The notes beneath the pieces were generated by a model that saw only the letters and a program-made list of their open reading frames with translations, had not been told where the DNA came from and did no database searches. 43,985 bases of DNA from Alphaproteobacteria bacterium (GTDB lineage Bacteria > Pseudomonadota > Alphaproteobacteria > RF32 > CAG-239). Shown one piece after another: positions 17,302 through 27,641 of the stretch. Location of the stretch: positions 1-43,985 of the forward strand of contig JAEEYV010000004.1 in the NCBI GenBank assembly GCA_016288295.1. The letters are read 5' to 3'. The translations under genes and the position numbers were made by a program. Within the stretch, counting starts at the first letter, position 1; the number at the start of each line of letters is the position of its first letter.

Positions 17302-18987
17302 TTAAGTTTCAGGCAATTTATGCATTAAGACCATGATTGACTCGTTTGATAGTAATGTTGAAAAGCACTCAACCGTATCTCCGCTGTTACGACGCAGGCT
17401 AAACGTTTTTGTATTGTTACTAAACAGGTGCTTAACAATATCTTTTTTAAGCGCCGACCAATTGGCAACATCGCTAAAAAATGATTTTTGCATTTCAATT
17501 AAGTCATTAAAGGTCGGCTCATTATCAAGCTCGCTAACCGGTGCATTCCACAAATCAACGTATGCCTGATTATAGAGTTTTAGGCGACCATTGCCCGCAA
17601 AAATGAGTACCGCTTCCTCAATATTGTTAAGTATTTCTTGCTGAACGCTCATTAATGAGTTGTATTCTCGGCTGGCAGCCAAACGGTCAGAAATGTCCTC
17701 AAAAGCAAAAACCAATCCTCCCTTTAAATACTGGGCACGAACACGACGTAATGAACGACCGTCCGGCAAATGTAGCAAGTCTTCTTTAGGTTCAATAATT
17801 GTGCTGAACATTTTTTGTTCTTCACTTTTGAAGTATGGATAATCAGGAACTTCGGGTAACAAACGGCGTTCACGCAAATTATCTAAAAAGTTGCCATATG
17901 TTCTGCCTGTATTAAGCCACTCATCATCAAAACGCCACAAAGTTTTAAATGCCTGGTTGTAAAACGACAATTTGAAGTTGTTGTCAAATACTGCAAATGC
18001 TGTCCCCAATGTTCCTAAAATTTCAAGATTAGAATTTTGATTTTCTTTTATATTATGTTTGAGTTCGTCAAGTTCGCTGATATTATATAAAGCACCTACT
18101 GTAGCAATTTTATCAAGACTGTCTTCGGCGTGGAACGGGGTTTCAATTGCCTCAAAGCAAAAACGTCTTCCATCGCGATTACGGCTGATATGGCAACTGT
18201 GAGGACGATTGTCACTTTGTGCGGCTATTGCAAGCTGCCTAATTTGGCTATCATCATTACCGCTGTCAATTTCCATGTTGCCGGCAACCACGGCTCTTTT
18301 ATCAAAGCAATCAACGAATTCGGCATATTTTTTATTTACCATCTCCAGATTTAGGGAAGAATTTCGCAGCCAGACGGGGTATGGCAAGTTATCTACCAAT
18401 GCTTCTACATGCTGCAGTTCTTTTTTTAGTTTTGATTGTTCTTTTATTATTCTTTCGACATATGTTGCTTCACCGCTTATGTCTCTAAACCAGATAATAT
18501 CGCCGTAAACACTACCGTCAGCTCCGCTGATACGAGCTCCGCTAAGGTTAAGAGATTTGCCGTTTTTAAGTAAAAACTTGTTTTCAAACGATACTCCGTC
18601 TTCTTGTAAACGAGTAATATACTTGCGAATCTTTTCAACATCATCTTTATAAAAATGGTGCAAAACTTCTCCGAGAGTGGAGTTTATTCCGTTCGGTAAA
18701 TCAAGGATAACTGCCAGTCGACGAGAGCAATATTCTGTGGTTTGTTGTTGCGAATCGTTAATTTGATCATCGGGATAAACAAAGATATAATATCCGTCTT
18801 TGCTAGCATTCATTGTTTCAGCATAACGATCCTCGTTGCGTTTAATAAAATAGTTTTTATGGCGAAGCTTTAAGATGTTATAGTACAAGAAAGCAATGAT
18901 TATAAAAAGCAACAGCAACAACACCAAAAGAGTATACCACAACTCCGGTGCTGCATAAAACATGTTTAAAAGCAATTCTTTACTCAT
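17302..18987 (-). CDS. membrane PAS-domain protein resembling DivL-type sensors but lacking HisKA/HATPase
   Basis: N-terminal TM; repeated PAS-like segments (FAVFDNNFKLSFYNQAFKTLW; AVLIFAGNGRLKLYNQAYVDLWN; VFAFEDISDRLAASREYNSL); ends at VLMHKLPET without H-box. Confidence 0.7.
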   Translation of the reverse strand: MSKELLLNMFYAAPELWYTLLVLLLLLFIIIAFLYYNILKLRHKNYFIKRNEDRYAETMNASKDGYYIFVYPDDQINDSQQQTTEYCSRRLAVILDLPNGINSTLGEVLHHFYKDDVEKIRKYITRLQEDGVSFENKFLLKNGKSLNLSGARISGADGSVYGDIIWFRDISGEATYVERIIKEQSKLKKELQHVEALVDNLPYPVWLRNSSLNLEMVNKKYAEFVDCFDKRAVVAGNMEIDSGNDDSQIRQLAIAAQSDNRPHSCHISRNRDGRRFCFEAIETPFHAEDSLDKIATVGALYNISELDELKHNIKENQNSNLEILGTLGTAFAVFDNNFKLSFYNQAFKTLWRFDDEWLNTGRTYGNFLDNLRERRLLPEVPDYPYFKSEEQKMFSTIIEPKEDLLHLPDGRSLRRVRAQYLKGGLVFAFEDISDRLAASREYNSLMSVQQEILNNIEEAVLIFAGNGRLKLYNQAYVDLWNAPVSELDNEPTFNDLIEMQKSFFSDVANWSALKKDIVKHLFSNNTKTFSLRRNSGDTVECFSTLLSNESIMVLMHKLPET

Positions 18988-19080
18988 TGTGCTTCAAAAA
19001 AATATTGTTATTTTTGATGTATATAATATAAGTTAATGCTATCGTAAGTAAATTATAAAAGTAATTTGGTAAACAGAAAG

Positions 19081-19740
19081 ATGATTAATTTAGCGTTTGA
19101 TACCACGGCTCAAAGTTGTTCAGTCATTTTGATGAAAAACGGAGTTGTCATTGCATTATCTGTTCAAAAAATGGACTTCGGGCAAGCTGAAGCTTTGATG
19201 CCAGCAATCCAAAAAGCCCTTACCGATAATGGCTTAAAAATTAATGAATTGGATCTAATCACTGTCTGCACCGGTCCGGGATCCTTTACCGGAGTTCGTT
19301 CATCGCTTTCTGCCGCCAGAACTTTGGGATTGGCTCTACCTAATACGGAACTTACTGGAGTTTCTGCTTTTGAAGCATATATCGAAGATATGATGCCCGA
19401 TGAGTTGGCAGAAGTTAATGCCGTAATTATTGAAACCAAGCGAAGTGATTTTTATTTTCAAGCTTTTGATATGCACAAAAAATCTCTTTGTGAGCCACAA
19501 GCTTTAGTTTACGAAGATATTATAAACAAGTTAAGAAACAAAAAAGTTTCCTTAATTGGAGACGGAGTAGAGCGTTTTCTTAATAAGCCATCCGGATTAA
19601 GTTTGCACGTGATAAGAATGGAAGACTTGCCTCCGATAAAAGCTTTGGCCAGATGCGGAGAGAATCGTTATTTGAAAAAAAATTTGGATTATCCCAAACC
19701 TTTATACTTGCGTGCTCCGGATGTATGTATAAAGGGTTAA
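19081..19740 (+). CDS. tsaB: tRNA threonylcarbamoyladenosine biosynthesis protein TsaB
   Basis: INLAFDTTAQSCSVIL, GPGSFTGVRSSLSAARTLGLAL. Confidence 0.9.
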   Translation: MINLAFDTTAQSCSVILMKNGVVIALSVQKMDFGQAEALMPAIQKALTDNGLKINELDLITVCTGPGSFTGVRSSLSAARTLGLALPNTELTGVSAFEAYIEDMMPDELAEVNAVIIETKRSDFYFQAFDMHKKSLCEPQALVYEDIINKLRNKKVSLIGDGVERFLNKPSGLSLHVIRMEDLPPIKALARCGENRYLKKNLDYPKPLYLRAPDVCIKG

Positions 19741-19771
19741 TTTATTATACTGTTAATTATAAGAGATACCA

Positions 19772-21601
19772 ATGATTCAGAAAACACCTAAAAAGACAAC
19801 AAAGAAAAACAATACCAAAACAAAAAGAAAAGTTAAATCCACAAAAGTACGTCGCAAAAAGGTATGCAAGCGGTGGTGGCTGAAACCTTTGTTGTTATTT
19901 TTATTGTCTATTATGTTAGCAGTCGGCGTGTATGTGTTTTATTGTTGGCTGACTATGCCTGATATAAAAGCCGCAATTGAAAGAACTCGTTTGCCAGCTA
20001 CAACCATTTTGAACGAAAACGGGCAAGAAATAGAATCGTATGGGGGTGTTTATTCGGATATAGTTTATGCCAAAGATTTGCCACAATATGTTTTAGATGC
20101 CGTAATTTCAACTGAAGATCGCAGATTTTATTCGCATTTTGGTTTTGATGTTATAGGTTTTTCAAGAGCGATGGTTGTAAACGTTATTCATCGTCGTTAT
20201 GTCCAGGGGGCAAGTACTATTACCCAACAAGTCAGCAAAAATCTGTTCTTAAGTTCCGAAAAAAGCATTAAACGAAAAGTGCAAGAACTTTTGATGGCTT
20301 TTTGGCTGGAAAAACATTTTAGTAAAGAACAAATTTTAACATTGTATCTTAATCGTGTATATATGGGAGCCGGAACTTATGGTATTGAGGCCGCGTCACA
20401 AAAGTTTTTTCATAAAACATCTCGCGATATAAACATGATGGAAGCCGCAATTTTGGCCGGCCTGTTAAAAGCACCAGCAAGATATAATCCGGTATCGAAT
20501 CGACAACGGTCGGTAGAAAGAGCCGGTGTTGTTTTGCAAAACATGATTAATAATCACAAAATTTCACAAACTCAGAAAAAACAAGCTTTGAAAATGCCTA
20601 TTGGAAATAATAAATACAGTTTCGGAATCGGTAAATATTTCGGCGATTGGGTTTATAATGAAGTTAATGCTTATATCGGAGAAAGAGATGCTGATATAAA
20701 TGTCTACACAACTTTGGATGGTAAAATTCAAAAGGCGGCTGAAGAAATTTTGCAAAAAACTATTGAAGCGAATCGAGATAAAAATGTCACTAACGGAGCT
20801 ATTGTTGTTATTGATAACGGCGGGGCCGTTCGGGCTATGGTCGGAGGCGTTGACTATGCCAAAAGCCAATTTAACAGGGCAACTCAGGCTTTGCGTCAAC
20901 CGGGGTCTTCGTTTAAGACCTTTGTGTACTTGACTGCGCTGGAAAACGGTTTTGAGCCTGATGATATTATTGAAGATAAGCCTATAACCGTCGGAAAATG
21001 GAAACCGGAAAATTATGATAAAAAATATTATGGCGAGGTTTCGCTAACCGACGCTTTTCGTCGGTCATTAAATTTGGCAACAATTGATTTGAGTTCAAAA
21101 ATTTCAAAACAAAAAATTATAAGTCTTGCTCACAAAATGGGAATCAGCACACCGATTGAAAACAGCTCGGCAATGGCTTTGGGAAGTTCTGAAGTGAAGA
21201 TTATAGATATGGCTGTAGCGTATTCGACCATCGCTAACGGAGGATTTGCAAATTGGCCATATTCTATTACCGAAATATATACTAAGGACGGCTATAAAAT
21301 TTATGAACGAATCGCTGATGAAAAGCAGAGAGTTATCTCTCAGGAAAGTGCCGAAAAAATTACTTATATGTTGCAGAAAGTTATCGAATCCGGAACCGGT
21401 AAAAGGGCGCAATTACCTTATTTTGCAGCTGGAAAAACTGGAACCTCACAAGATTATCGTGACGCTTGGTTTGCAGGTTTTGCTAAAGGGTATACCGCTG
21501 TTGTTTGGCTTGGTAATGATAATAATTCTCCGATGAAGGGAATCGGTGGCGGTACTTTGCCAGCACAGATTTGGAAAGAACTTATGCAACGAATTGAATA
21601 A
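19772..21601 (+). CDS. class A penicillin-binding protein (PBP1A-type transglycosylase/transpeptidase)
   Basis: STEDRRFYSHFGFD, GASTITQQVSKNLFLSSEKS, RKVQELLMAFWLE; SxxK RQPGSSFKTFVYL, KTGTSQDYRDAW. Confidence 0.95.
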   Translation: MIQKTPKKTTKKNNTKTKRKVKSTKVRRKKVCKRWWLKPLLLFLLSIMLAVGVYVFYCWLTMPDIKAAIERTRLPATTILNENGQEIESYGGVYSDIVYAKDLPQYVLDAVISTEDRRFYSHFGFDVIGFSRAMVVNVIHRRYVQGASTITQQVSKNLFLSSEKSIKRKVQELLMAFWLEKHFSKEQILTLYLNRVYMGAGTYGIEAASQKFFHKTSRDINMMEAAILAGLLKAPARYNPVSNRQRSVERAGVVLQNMINNHKISQTQKKQALKMPIGNNKYSFGIGKYFGDWVYNEVNAYIGERDADINVYTTLDGKIQKAAEEILQKTIEANRDKNVTNGAIVVIDNGGAVRAMVGGVDYAKSQFNRATQALRQPGSSFKTFVYLTALENGFEPDDIIEDKPITVGKWKPENYDKKYYGEVSLTDAFRRSLNLATIDLSSKISKQKIISLAHKMGISTPIENSSAMALGSSEVKIIDMAVAYSTIANGGFANWPYSITEIYTKDGYKIYERIADEKQRVISQESAEKITYMLQKVIESGTGKRAQLPYFAAGKTGTSQDYRDAWFAGFAKGYTAVVWLGNDNNSPMKGIGGGTLPAQIWKELMQRIE

Positions 21602-21677
21602 ACACACAATTATACTTTTATTCTTTCTGTAATTATATATAATCTTGAACAAAAAGAATTGAAAAAGGGAAAAAGAA

Positions 21678-23213
21678 ATGAGACAGAAACCTGTGATGCT
21701 GTTGGTTCTTGACGGTTGGGGCTATCGCGAAAAAATAACACCTGATAATGCTATTGAACAAGGAAACACGCCTAATTGGCACGAATATTTGAAAGAGTAT
21801 CCGCATAACTTAATACAAACTTCGGGTTTAGCTGTGGGCTTGCCTGACGGACAAATGGGAAACTCTGAAGTTGGACATACCAACCTGGGAGCCGGCCGCG
21901 TTGTTATGCAGGATTTGCCGAAAATTGATATGGCAATAAAAGATGGAAATATTGAAAACAATTCCGTTTTACAAAAACTTATTTCAACCCTAAAGCAAAA
22001 CGGAAAAACTTGTCATTTGATGGGGTTGATGTCGCCGGGTGGTGTGCATTCGTCACAAGCACATATTGTTGCTTTGGCAAAAATCTTAAATAAAAATGGC
22101 ATAAAAACCTGCGTTCATGCATTTTTGGACGGGCGTGATACTCCACCGGAATCGGCTGTTAACTTTTTGGCAGACTTTGAAAAAGACATAATCAATTTAG
22201 AGTTGGTAAAAATAGCAACTTTATCCGGACGTTTTTATGCCATGGACAGAGATAAACGATGGGATAGGGTTGAAAAAGCATATAATAACTTGGTTTTGGC
22301 GGATGGCAAAAGATTTGCTACTGCCGATGAAGCAATAAAAGCTTCATATGCCGACAAAGTGAGCGACGAGTTTGTCGTCCCGTGCGTAATTGGAAATTAT
22401 GTCGGAATGGAGGACGGGGATGCGGTATTAATGGCAAATTTTCGTGCCGATCGAGCCAGAGAAATCTTATATGCGCTAGCCGATAAAACTTTTGAAGGTT
22501 TTGCACGAAAAAAAGTCCTTAAACTTTCAATTGCTGTTGGTATGACCGAATATTCGGTCGACCATAACCGTTTTATGCAAACAATGTTTCCTCCGGAAGC
22601 GTTGGTAAATATTTTTGGAGAAGTCGTTTCTAAAAACGGGTTAACTCAATTGCGTATCGCCGAAACCGAAAAGTATGCTCACGTTACATTCTTTTTTAAT
22701 GGCGGAGAAGAAAAAGAATTCGATGGCGAATCGAGAATTTTGATTCCAAGTCCGAAAGTCGCAACTTATGACTTGAAACCAGAAATGTCTGTTTATGAAG
22801 TTACCGACAAGTTAGTAGATGCAATTGAAAATAAAAAATTCGACGTCATTATCTGTAATTTTGCAAACGGAGATATGGTCGGACATACCGGGATTATGGA
22901 AGCAGCATTAAAAGCCGTTGCCGCCGTCGATGTGTGTCTGGGAAGGGTTGTTAAGGCAATCAAAGATGTTGATGGTGTAATTTTAGTGACGGCTGACCAT
23001 GGTAATGCCGAAAAAATGGTTGATGAGGTTACCGGTCAACCATATACCGCACACACAATCGGTGATGTTCAGGCTGTATTGATTAATGCTCCTAAAAATA
23101 TTGTTGCTTTGCAAAAAGGAAAACTTGCTGACATTGCTCCGACTTTGCTTGATTTGTTGGGAATCGAACAACCTAAAGAAATGACAGGAAAATCTTTGTT
23201 GGTAAAAGAATAG
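21678..23213 (+). CDS. gpmI: 2,3-bisphosphoglycerate-independent phosphoglycerate mutase
   Basis: MLLVLDGWGYR, MGNSEVGHTNLGAGR, DGRDTPP, VTADHGNAEKM. Confidence 0.97.
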   Translation: MRQKPVMLLVLDGWGYREKITPDNAIEQGNTPNWHEYLKEYPHNLIQTSGLAVGLPDGQMGNSEVGHTNLGAGRVVMQDLPKIDMAIKDGNIENNSVLQKLISTLKQNGKTCHLMGLMSPGGVHSSQAHIVALAKILNKNGIKTCVHAFLDGRDTPPESAVNFLADFEKDIINLELVKIATLSGRFYAMDRDKRWDRVEKAYNNLVLADGKRFATADEAIKASYADKVSDEFVVPCVIGNYVGMEDGDAVLMANFRADRAREILYALADKTFEGFARKKVLKLSIAVGMTEYSVDHNRFMQTMFPPEALVNIFGEVVSKNGLTQLRIAETEKYAHVTFFFNGGEEKEFDGESRILIPSPKVATYDLKPEMSVYEVTDKLVDAIENKKFDVIICNFANGDMVGHTGIMEAALKAVAAVDVCLGRVVKAIKDVDGVILVTADHGNAEKMVDEVTGQPYTAHTIGDVQAVLINAPKNIVALQKGKLADIAPTLLDLLGIEQPKEMTGKSLLVKE

Positions 23214-23223
23214 GACTATTGTT

Positions 23224-24474
23224 GTGAAACGCAGAGATTTGTTTATATGTTTTGTGGTGGCGGCACTGATTTCAGGCAGTGCTGTGGCCGCAACCGTATC
23301 AAAACAAGATCTCGAAAATGTGCAAAAACAAGTTCAGCAGCAAAATACCAAGCAAAAACTTTTACAACAAGAAAGTGAAAAGGTCGGACGTGAATTGTCA
23401 CAAATAAGCAAGACAATGGTAACAAAGGCCAAACAAATTCAAAATATTGAGGATAAAACATCGGGTTTAGAAAAAGAACTTTTGCAATTACAGGAAGATT
23501 TAAAAGTTGCAGAAGCGGATTTTACAACAGAAGATAAAAACTTGATACAGACTCTTTATGCTTTGCAAAATTTGGCTCTTAAACCCACAGAGTCGTTGTT
23601 TGTACAGCCATTATCGCCGGTAGATATTATACGTAGCGCAATGTTACTGCGTGAAACAAGCGCATATTTATCAGAAGAAGCTGAAAAAATACGATTAAAG
23701 TTACAAAATATTAGTGATAAAAAGAAAAGCATCGAAACTCAATTATCTAAAATTGCTGAGAGCAAAACTTCTTTAGAAAAAGAGCATGCGCAAATGCGAA
23801 AATTAATGGCACAAAAATCTGCTATACAAAAAAATTTGCAAACACAGTCGCAAGAGACTAAACAAAAAATTAAACGCTTGGCAGAACAAGCAAAAGATGT
23901 TAAAGAATTGTTAGATAAACTGGAACGTGAAAGGTTAGCCAGAGAAAAAGCTGAAAGATTGCGGCGTGAAAAAGAGGCGCGGGAAAGAGCCGAACGCGAA
24001 GCTCGGTTGAAAGAACAGGGAATAACGGTTGAACAACCCGAAACGACTGCTCCAAAGGCATCGGAAAGCTTTATGAAAGACACAGCAAAGAATTTTGCTA
24101 AAGCTCGTGGAAGACTGCCTATGCCGGCTCGCGGACCAATCGTTGTTTCTTATGGAGAAGAAACTTCAAAAGGTGTAACATCAAAAGGTATTTCGATAAA
24201 AACACGTTCGCAAGCGCAGGTTATTTCTCCATATGACGGATCGGTTATTTTTGCGGGACCTTTCCGCGGATATGGAAAATTAATTATTATTGAGCATGGA
24301 GACGGATATATGTCTTTGTTGGCAGGAATGGAAAGTATTGATTGTGAAGTTGGGCAGATGTTGTTGGCCGGAGAGCCGGTGGGACAAATGCCTAAGAGTA
24401 ACGATACACATCTTTACATTGAGCTAAGAAAAAACAATAAACCAATTGATCCTTTAGCGTGGATTGCAAATTAA
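23224..24474 (+). CDS. EnvC-like murein hydrolase activator (coiled coil + degenerate LytM/M23)
   Basis: GTG start; long coiled coil; GKGISIKT...VISPYDGSVIFAGPFRGYGKLIIIEHGDGYMSLL...LYIELRKNNKPIDPLAW. Confidence 0.85.
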   Translation: MKRRDLFICFVVAALISGSAVAATVSKQDLENVQKQVQQQNTKQKLLQQESEKVGRELSQISKTMVTKAKQIQNIEDKTSGLEKELLQLQEDLKVAEADFTTEDKNLIQTLYALQNLALKPTESLFVQPLSPVDIIRSAMLLRETSAYLSEEAEKIRLKLQNISDKKKSIETQLSKIAESKTSLEKEHAQMRKLMAQKSAIQKNLQTQSQETKQKIKRLAEQAKDVKELLDKLERERLAREKAERLRREKEARERAEREARLKEQGITVEQPETTAPKASESFMKDTAKNFAKARGRLPMPARGPIVVSYGEETSKGVTSKGISIKTRSQAQVISPYDGSVIFAGPFRGYGKLIIIEHGDGYMSLLAGMESIDCEVGQMLLAGEPVGQMPKSNDTHLYIELRKNNKPIDPLAWIAN

Positions 24475-24489
24475 ACTTAAAACGGGAAT

Positions 24490-25791
24490 ATGAACATGTT
24501 AAAAAAACTAATGATTTCTACTTTGACTTTTGGTCTTTTGTTTGCATCAGGTTGTGTTACTGCTGCCGACAAACAAGCCCAATCAAAAGAAGAACAATTT
24601 GACACTTATGAAATGCTAAACCTTTTTGGCGAAGTTATGGAAAGAACAAAAGTGTCTTATGTTGAAGAAGTAACCGACCAAAAATTGTTAGAATCAGCAA
24701 TGAACGGGATGTTGTCTTCTCTTGATCCGCACTCCAGTTTTTTGGATGCCAAAAGTTTTAAGTATTTGAATGAGCAAACACAAGGAAAATTTGGCGGATT
24801 GGGTATCGAAGTTACAATGGAAAACGGTGTGGTAAAAGTGGTTTCGCCGATTGATGATACTCCGGCATTCAGAGCAGGACTAAAACCAGGCGATTATATT
24901 ATTTCGTTGGACGGGACTCCGGTTATCGGAATGACCTTAAATGAGGCTGTTGATAAAATGCGTGGAAAACCCGGAACAAAAATTAAGCTGACTATTCGTC
25001 GTAACAGCGAAAAGCCTTTTGATGTTGTCCTAAAGCGTGAAGAAATAAAAATTCAATCAATCAAAAGCGGAATTAAGGCAAAAGATATTGCTTATATTCG
25101 TATTTCTTCATTTAGCGAGGAAGCCGATAAAACCATTGAAAAAGAAATTGCAAAAATGCAAAAAAAGACCAAAAACGGTATTAAAGGTGTGATTTTAGAT
25201 GTGCGTAATAACCCCGGTGGTTTGCTTGATCAAGCAGTTGCAATTTCGGATTTGTTCTTAAATGAGGGGGAGATTGTTTCTACTCGTGCACGTAGCGAAG
25301 ATGACTCTTTGAAATATAACGCAACTGAAGGCGATATTGTTAACGGTTTGCCAATTGTAGTAATGATTAATGATGGTTCGGCCTCTGCTTCGGAAATCGT
25401 TGCCGGAGCATTGCAGGACCATAAGAGAGCTGTTATTTTGGGAGAAAAATCTTTTGGTAAAGGTTCGGTTCAAAGTGTTATTCCTTTTGGAAAATATGGT
25501 GCAATTCGTTTGACCACCGCACGTTATTATACTCCTTCGGGACGCTCTATTCAGGCCAAGGGAATCGAGCCTGATATTGAAGTAAAACCGGCAAAAGTTG
25601 AGGAATTAAATACTGACGGGTTAACTATTAGTGAAGCCGAATTGAAAAATGCATTGAAAAACGAAACAGCAGAAAACAATAAAAAAGATGGCAAAAATGA
25701 TGATTCTGAAGATGAAGATTTGAAAAAAGATTATCAATTGTTGAGAGCTGTCGATACAATCAGAGCTTTGAGCATTTATAACAAACAATAG
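24490..25791 (+). CDS. ctpA: S41-family C-terminal processing peptidase
   Basis: Lipoprotein-like signal; PDZ; DVRNNPGGLLDQAVAI; GSASASEIVAGALQD; GEKSFGKGSVQ. Confidence 0.93.
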   Translation: MNMLKKLMISTLTFGLLFASGCVTAADKQAQSKEEQFDTYEMLNLFGEVMERTKVSYVEEVTDQKLLESAMNGMLSSLDPHSSFLDAKSFKYLNEQTQGKFGGLGIEVTMENGVVKVVSPIDDTPAFRAGLKPGDYIISLDGTPVIGMTLNEAVDKMRGKPGTKIKLTIRRNSEKPFDVVLKREEIKIQSIKSGIKAKDIAYIRISSFSEEADKTIEKEIAKMQKKTKNGIKGVILDVRNNPGGLLDQAVAISDLFLNEGEIVSTRARSEDDSLKYNATEGDIVNGLPIVVMINDGSASASEIVAGALQDHKRAVILGEKSFGKGSVQSVIPFGKYGAIRLTTARYYTPSGRSIQAKGIEPDIEVKPAKVEELNTDGLTISEAELKNALKNETAENNKKDGKNDDSEDEDLKKDYQLLRAVDTIRALSIYNKQ

Positions 25792-25800
25792 GTTATAATA

Positions 25801-26259
25801 ATGGATGGCTTGTATAGGCAAAATGTGGGAATTGTTCTGTGTAACAACAAGAATTTGGTGTTATGGTGTGAAAGAAAAGATTTACATGGGCAGTGGCAAT
25901 TTCCACAAGGGGGAATCGAAAAAGGAGAAACTATAGTTGAAGCTGCAAGACGTGAGTTGCAAGAAGAAACTTCTGTAACTTCGGTTAAATTGGTGGCACA
26001 AATTGATGCGCCTTTAAAATATGATTTTCCGCCTGATGTTGCTGCTCGTTTTAAGAAAAAAGGTCAGGCAATGTGTTGGGTTCTGTTTAGGTTTGAAGGA
26101 AGCGAATCAGAAATAAATCTTAAAACCAAGGAACCAGAATTTAGAGATTGGATGTGGGTCGATATTGACGAAACAACTAAAAAGATTGTAGAATTTAAGA
26201 AGGATGTTTATTCAAAAATGGTTGAATACTTTAAACCATATTTAACAGAAGGAAAATAA
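25801..26259 (+). CDS. rppH: RNA pyrophosphohydrolase (Nudix)
   Basis: YRQNVGIVL, WQFPQGGIEKGETIVEAARRELQEET (Nudix box). Confidence 0.9.
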   Translation: MDGLYRQNVGIVLCNNKNLVLWCERKDLHGQWQFPQGGIEKGETIVEAARRELQEETSVTSVKLVAQIDAPLKYDFPPDVAARFKKKGQAMCWVLFRFEGSESEINLKTKEPEFRDWMWVDIDETTKKIVEFKKDVYSKMVEYFKPYLTEGK

Positions 26260-27018
26260 ATGGATCAAAACGATATTCAGAGTTTGATTGATCAGGCAAT
26301 GAGTTGCACAATAATTTGCAATGTTGAATTGCATCCCGAACAAATGGACGCACTACAGAATCTTAGTGATTATTGCGTAAATTTGGTTTTACAAACTCCG
26401 GAGGTAATGCGAGAGCCGCTGAAAATCGTTTATAAAAGCAATGAGGAATTTAAAATTGCCTTGGTGGCTTTTTGCTTGTGTCAATCTTTAACGAATCCAA
26501 GACGCAAAATGCGCGAAAATAAAGAGTTCTTTGAAAAGAATATTACTGTTTATCATCACGCAAATAATGTTAAAGAAGTTAATTTTGGGGCAATCAATCC
26601 TTTGAATGTTGCCGAGGCCATAAATTGGGAAATTGTAGAAGATTGGAAATTATATCGCGATAACGAGTGCGGCGGTATTAAGGCGTTAGTTGATGAAAAA
26701 ACAAAGCTGACCGGTTTAGATACATATAAACGCGGAGGAGATCCGCTGTATGAGTTTGCACGCTTTCATCGTAAATTTACAGAAAAAGAAAATAAAATTG
26801 CCGAGCAAAGCAAAATTGAAGCACAAAATGCTTTTCGTAATGCCGTTGTGCAATCTGTTGCAACAGAAGTTGCAAAACAACAATTATCGCAAGGTAAAAA
26901 TCCGATGGATATTATAAATTCTTTGTTGAGCCAAGAGGATAATTTGCAAATAGGTTCACAAAAAAATATTGAGCATCGACCAAATACCCCGCAGATTACT
27001 CATCGCAAGAAAAAATAA
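26260..27018 (+). CDS. hypothetical protein
   Basis: 252-aa ORF immediately after rppH. Confidence 0.6.
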   Translation: MDQNDIQSLIDQAMSCTIICNVELHPEQMDALQNLSDYCVNLVLQTPEVMREPLKIVYKSNEEFKIALVAFCLCQSLTNPRRKMRENKEFFEKNITVYHHANNVKEVNFGAINPLNVAEAINWEIVEDWKLYRDNECGGIKALVDEKTKLTGLDTYKRGGDPLYEFARFHRKFTEKENKIAEQSKIEAQNAFRNAVVQSVATEVAKQQLSQGKNPMDIINSLLSQEDNLQIGSQKNIEHRPNTPQITHRKKK

Positions 27019-27023
27019 GCAAG

Positions 27024-27057
27024 AAAAAAACACCTGCGTGACGCAGGTGTTTTTTTC
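27024..27057. terminator. bidirectional intrinsic terminator between convergent genes
   Basis: AAAAAACACCTGCG-tga-CGCAGGTGTTTTTT. Confidence 0.9.
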
Positions 27058-27064
27058 AGCAGAA

Positions 27065-27514
27065 TTATGCGTCTTTTTTTGTGTTTTCGGCTTGTTTGCG
27101 AGCCATGTACATAGCGCCAAAATCTATCGGATTAAGCATAAACGGAGGAAGCCCTCCTTCTGTTAAACATTGTGTTACTACGTTGCGCGCAAATGGGAAA
27201 ATCAAACGAGGCAACTCTATCATCAACACAGGCTCAAGGTGTTCTTCCGGAACATTAACTTCAGCATATGCCACATATGAAAGTTCAAGGACAAAGAGAG
27301 TTTTTTCTTCAACTTTTCCGGTCATAGAAATGTCTAATTGTGATGTGTACATTCCGTTGCCTTTTGGGTCGGCTTTGACATCAATATGGACATCCATTTT
27401 AGGTGCGGTTTTCACTTCGCTAAAAATTTCCGGGGCATGTGGAATTTCAAGAGATAAATCTTTGATAAATTGTCCATGAATGGCAACTGCCGGTTTTGTT
27501 GCTTGCTCTTCCAT
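27065..27514 (-). CDS. secB: protein-export chaperone SecB
   Basis: QFIKDLSLEIPHAPEIF, LFVLELSYVAYAEV, LPRLIFPFARNVVTQCLTEGGLPPFMLNPIDFGAMY. Confidence 0.95.
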   Translation of the reverse strand: MEEQATKPAVAIHGQFIKDLSLEIPHAPEIFSEVKTAPKMDVHIDVKADPKGNGMYTSQLDISMTGKVEEKTLFVLELSYVAYAEVNVPEEHLEPVLMIELPRLIFPFARNVVTQCLTEGGLPPFMLNPIDFGAMYMARKQAENTKKDA

Positions 27515-27641
27515 TTATATTCTCCTTATTTTTCTTGTTTGGTTAGAGTATAATAAATATTTTTTACAGGTCAAACAAATAGGTTGATAATATTAACATT
27601 TTAGCTATATTATAAACAAAGTTATAAAGACAAAAGAGGGA

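Noticed and set aside
23224-24474. Loss of LytM catalytic histidines in the EnvC-like protein
   Set aside because: Degenerate LytM domains are normal for EnvC-type activators, so not novel.
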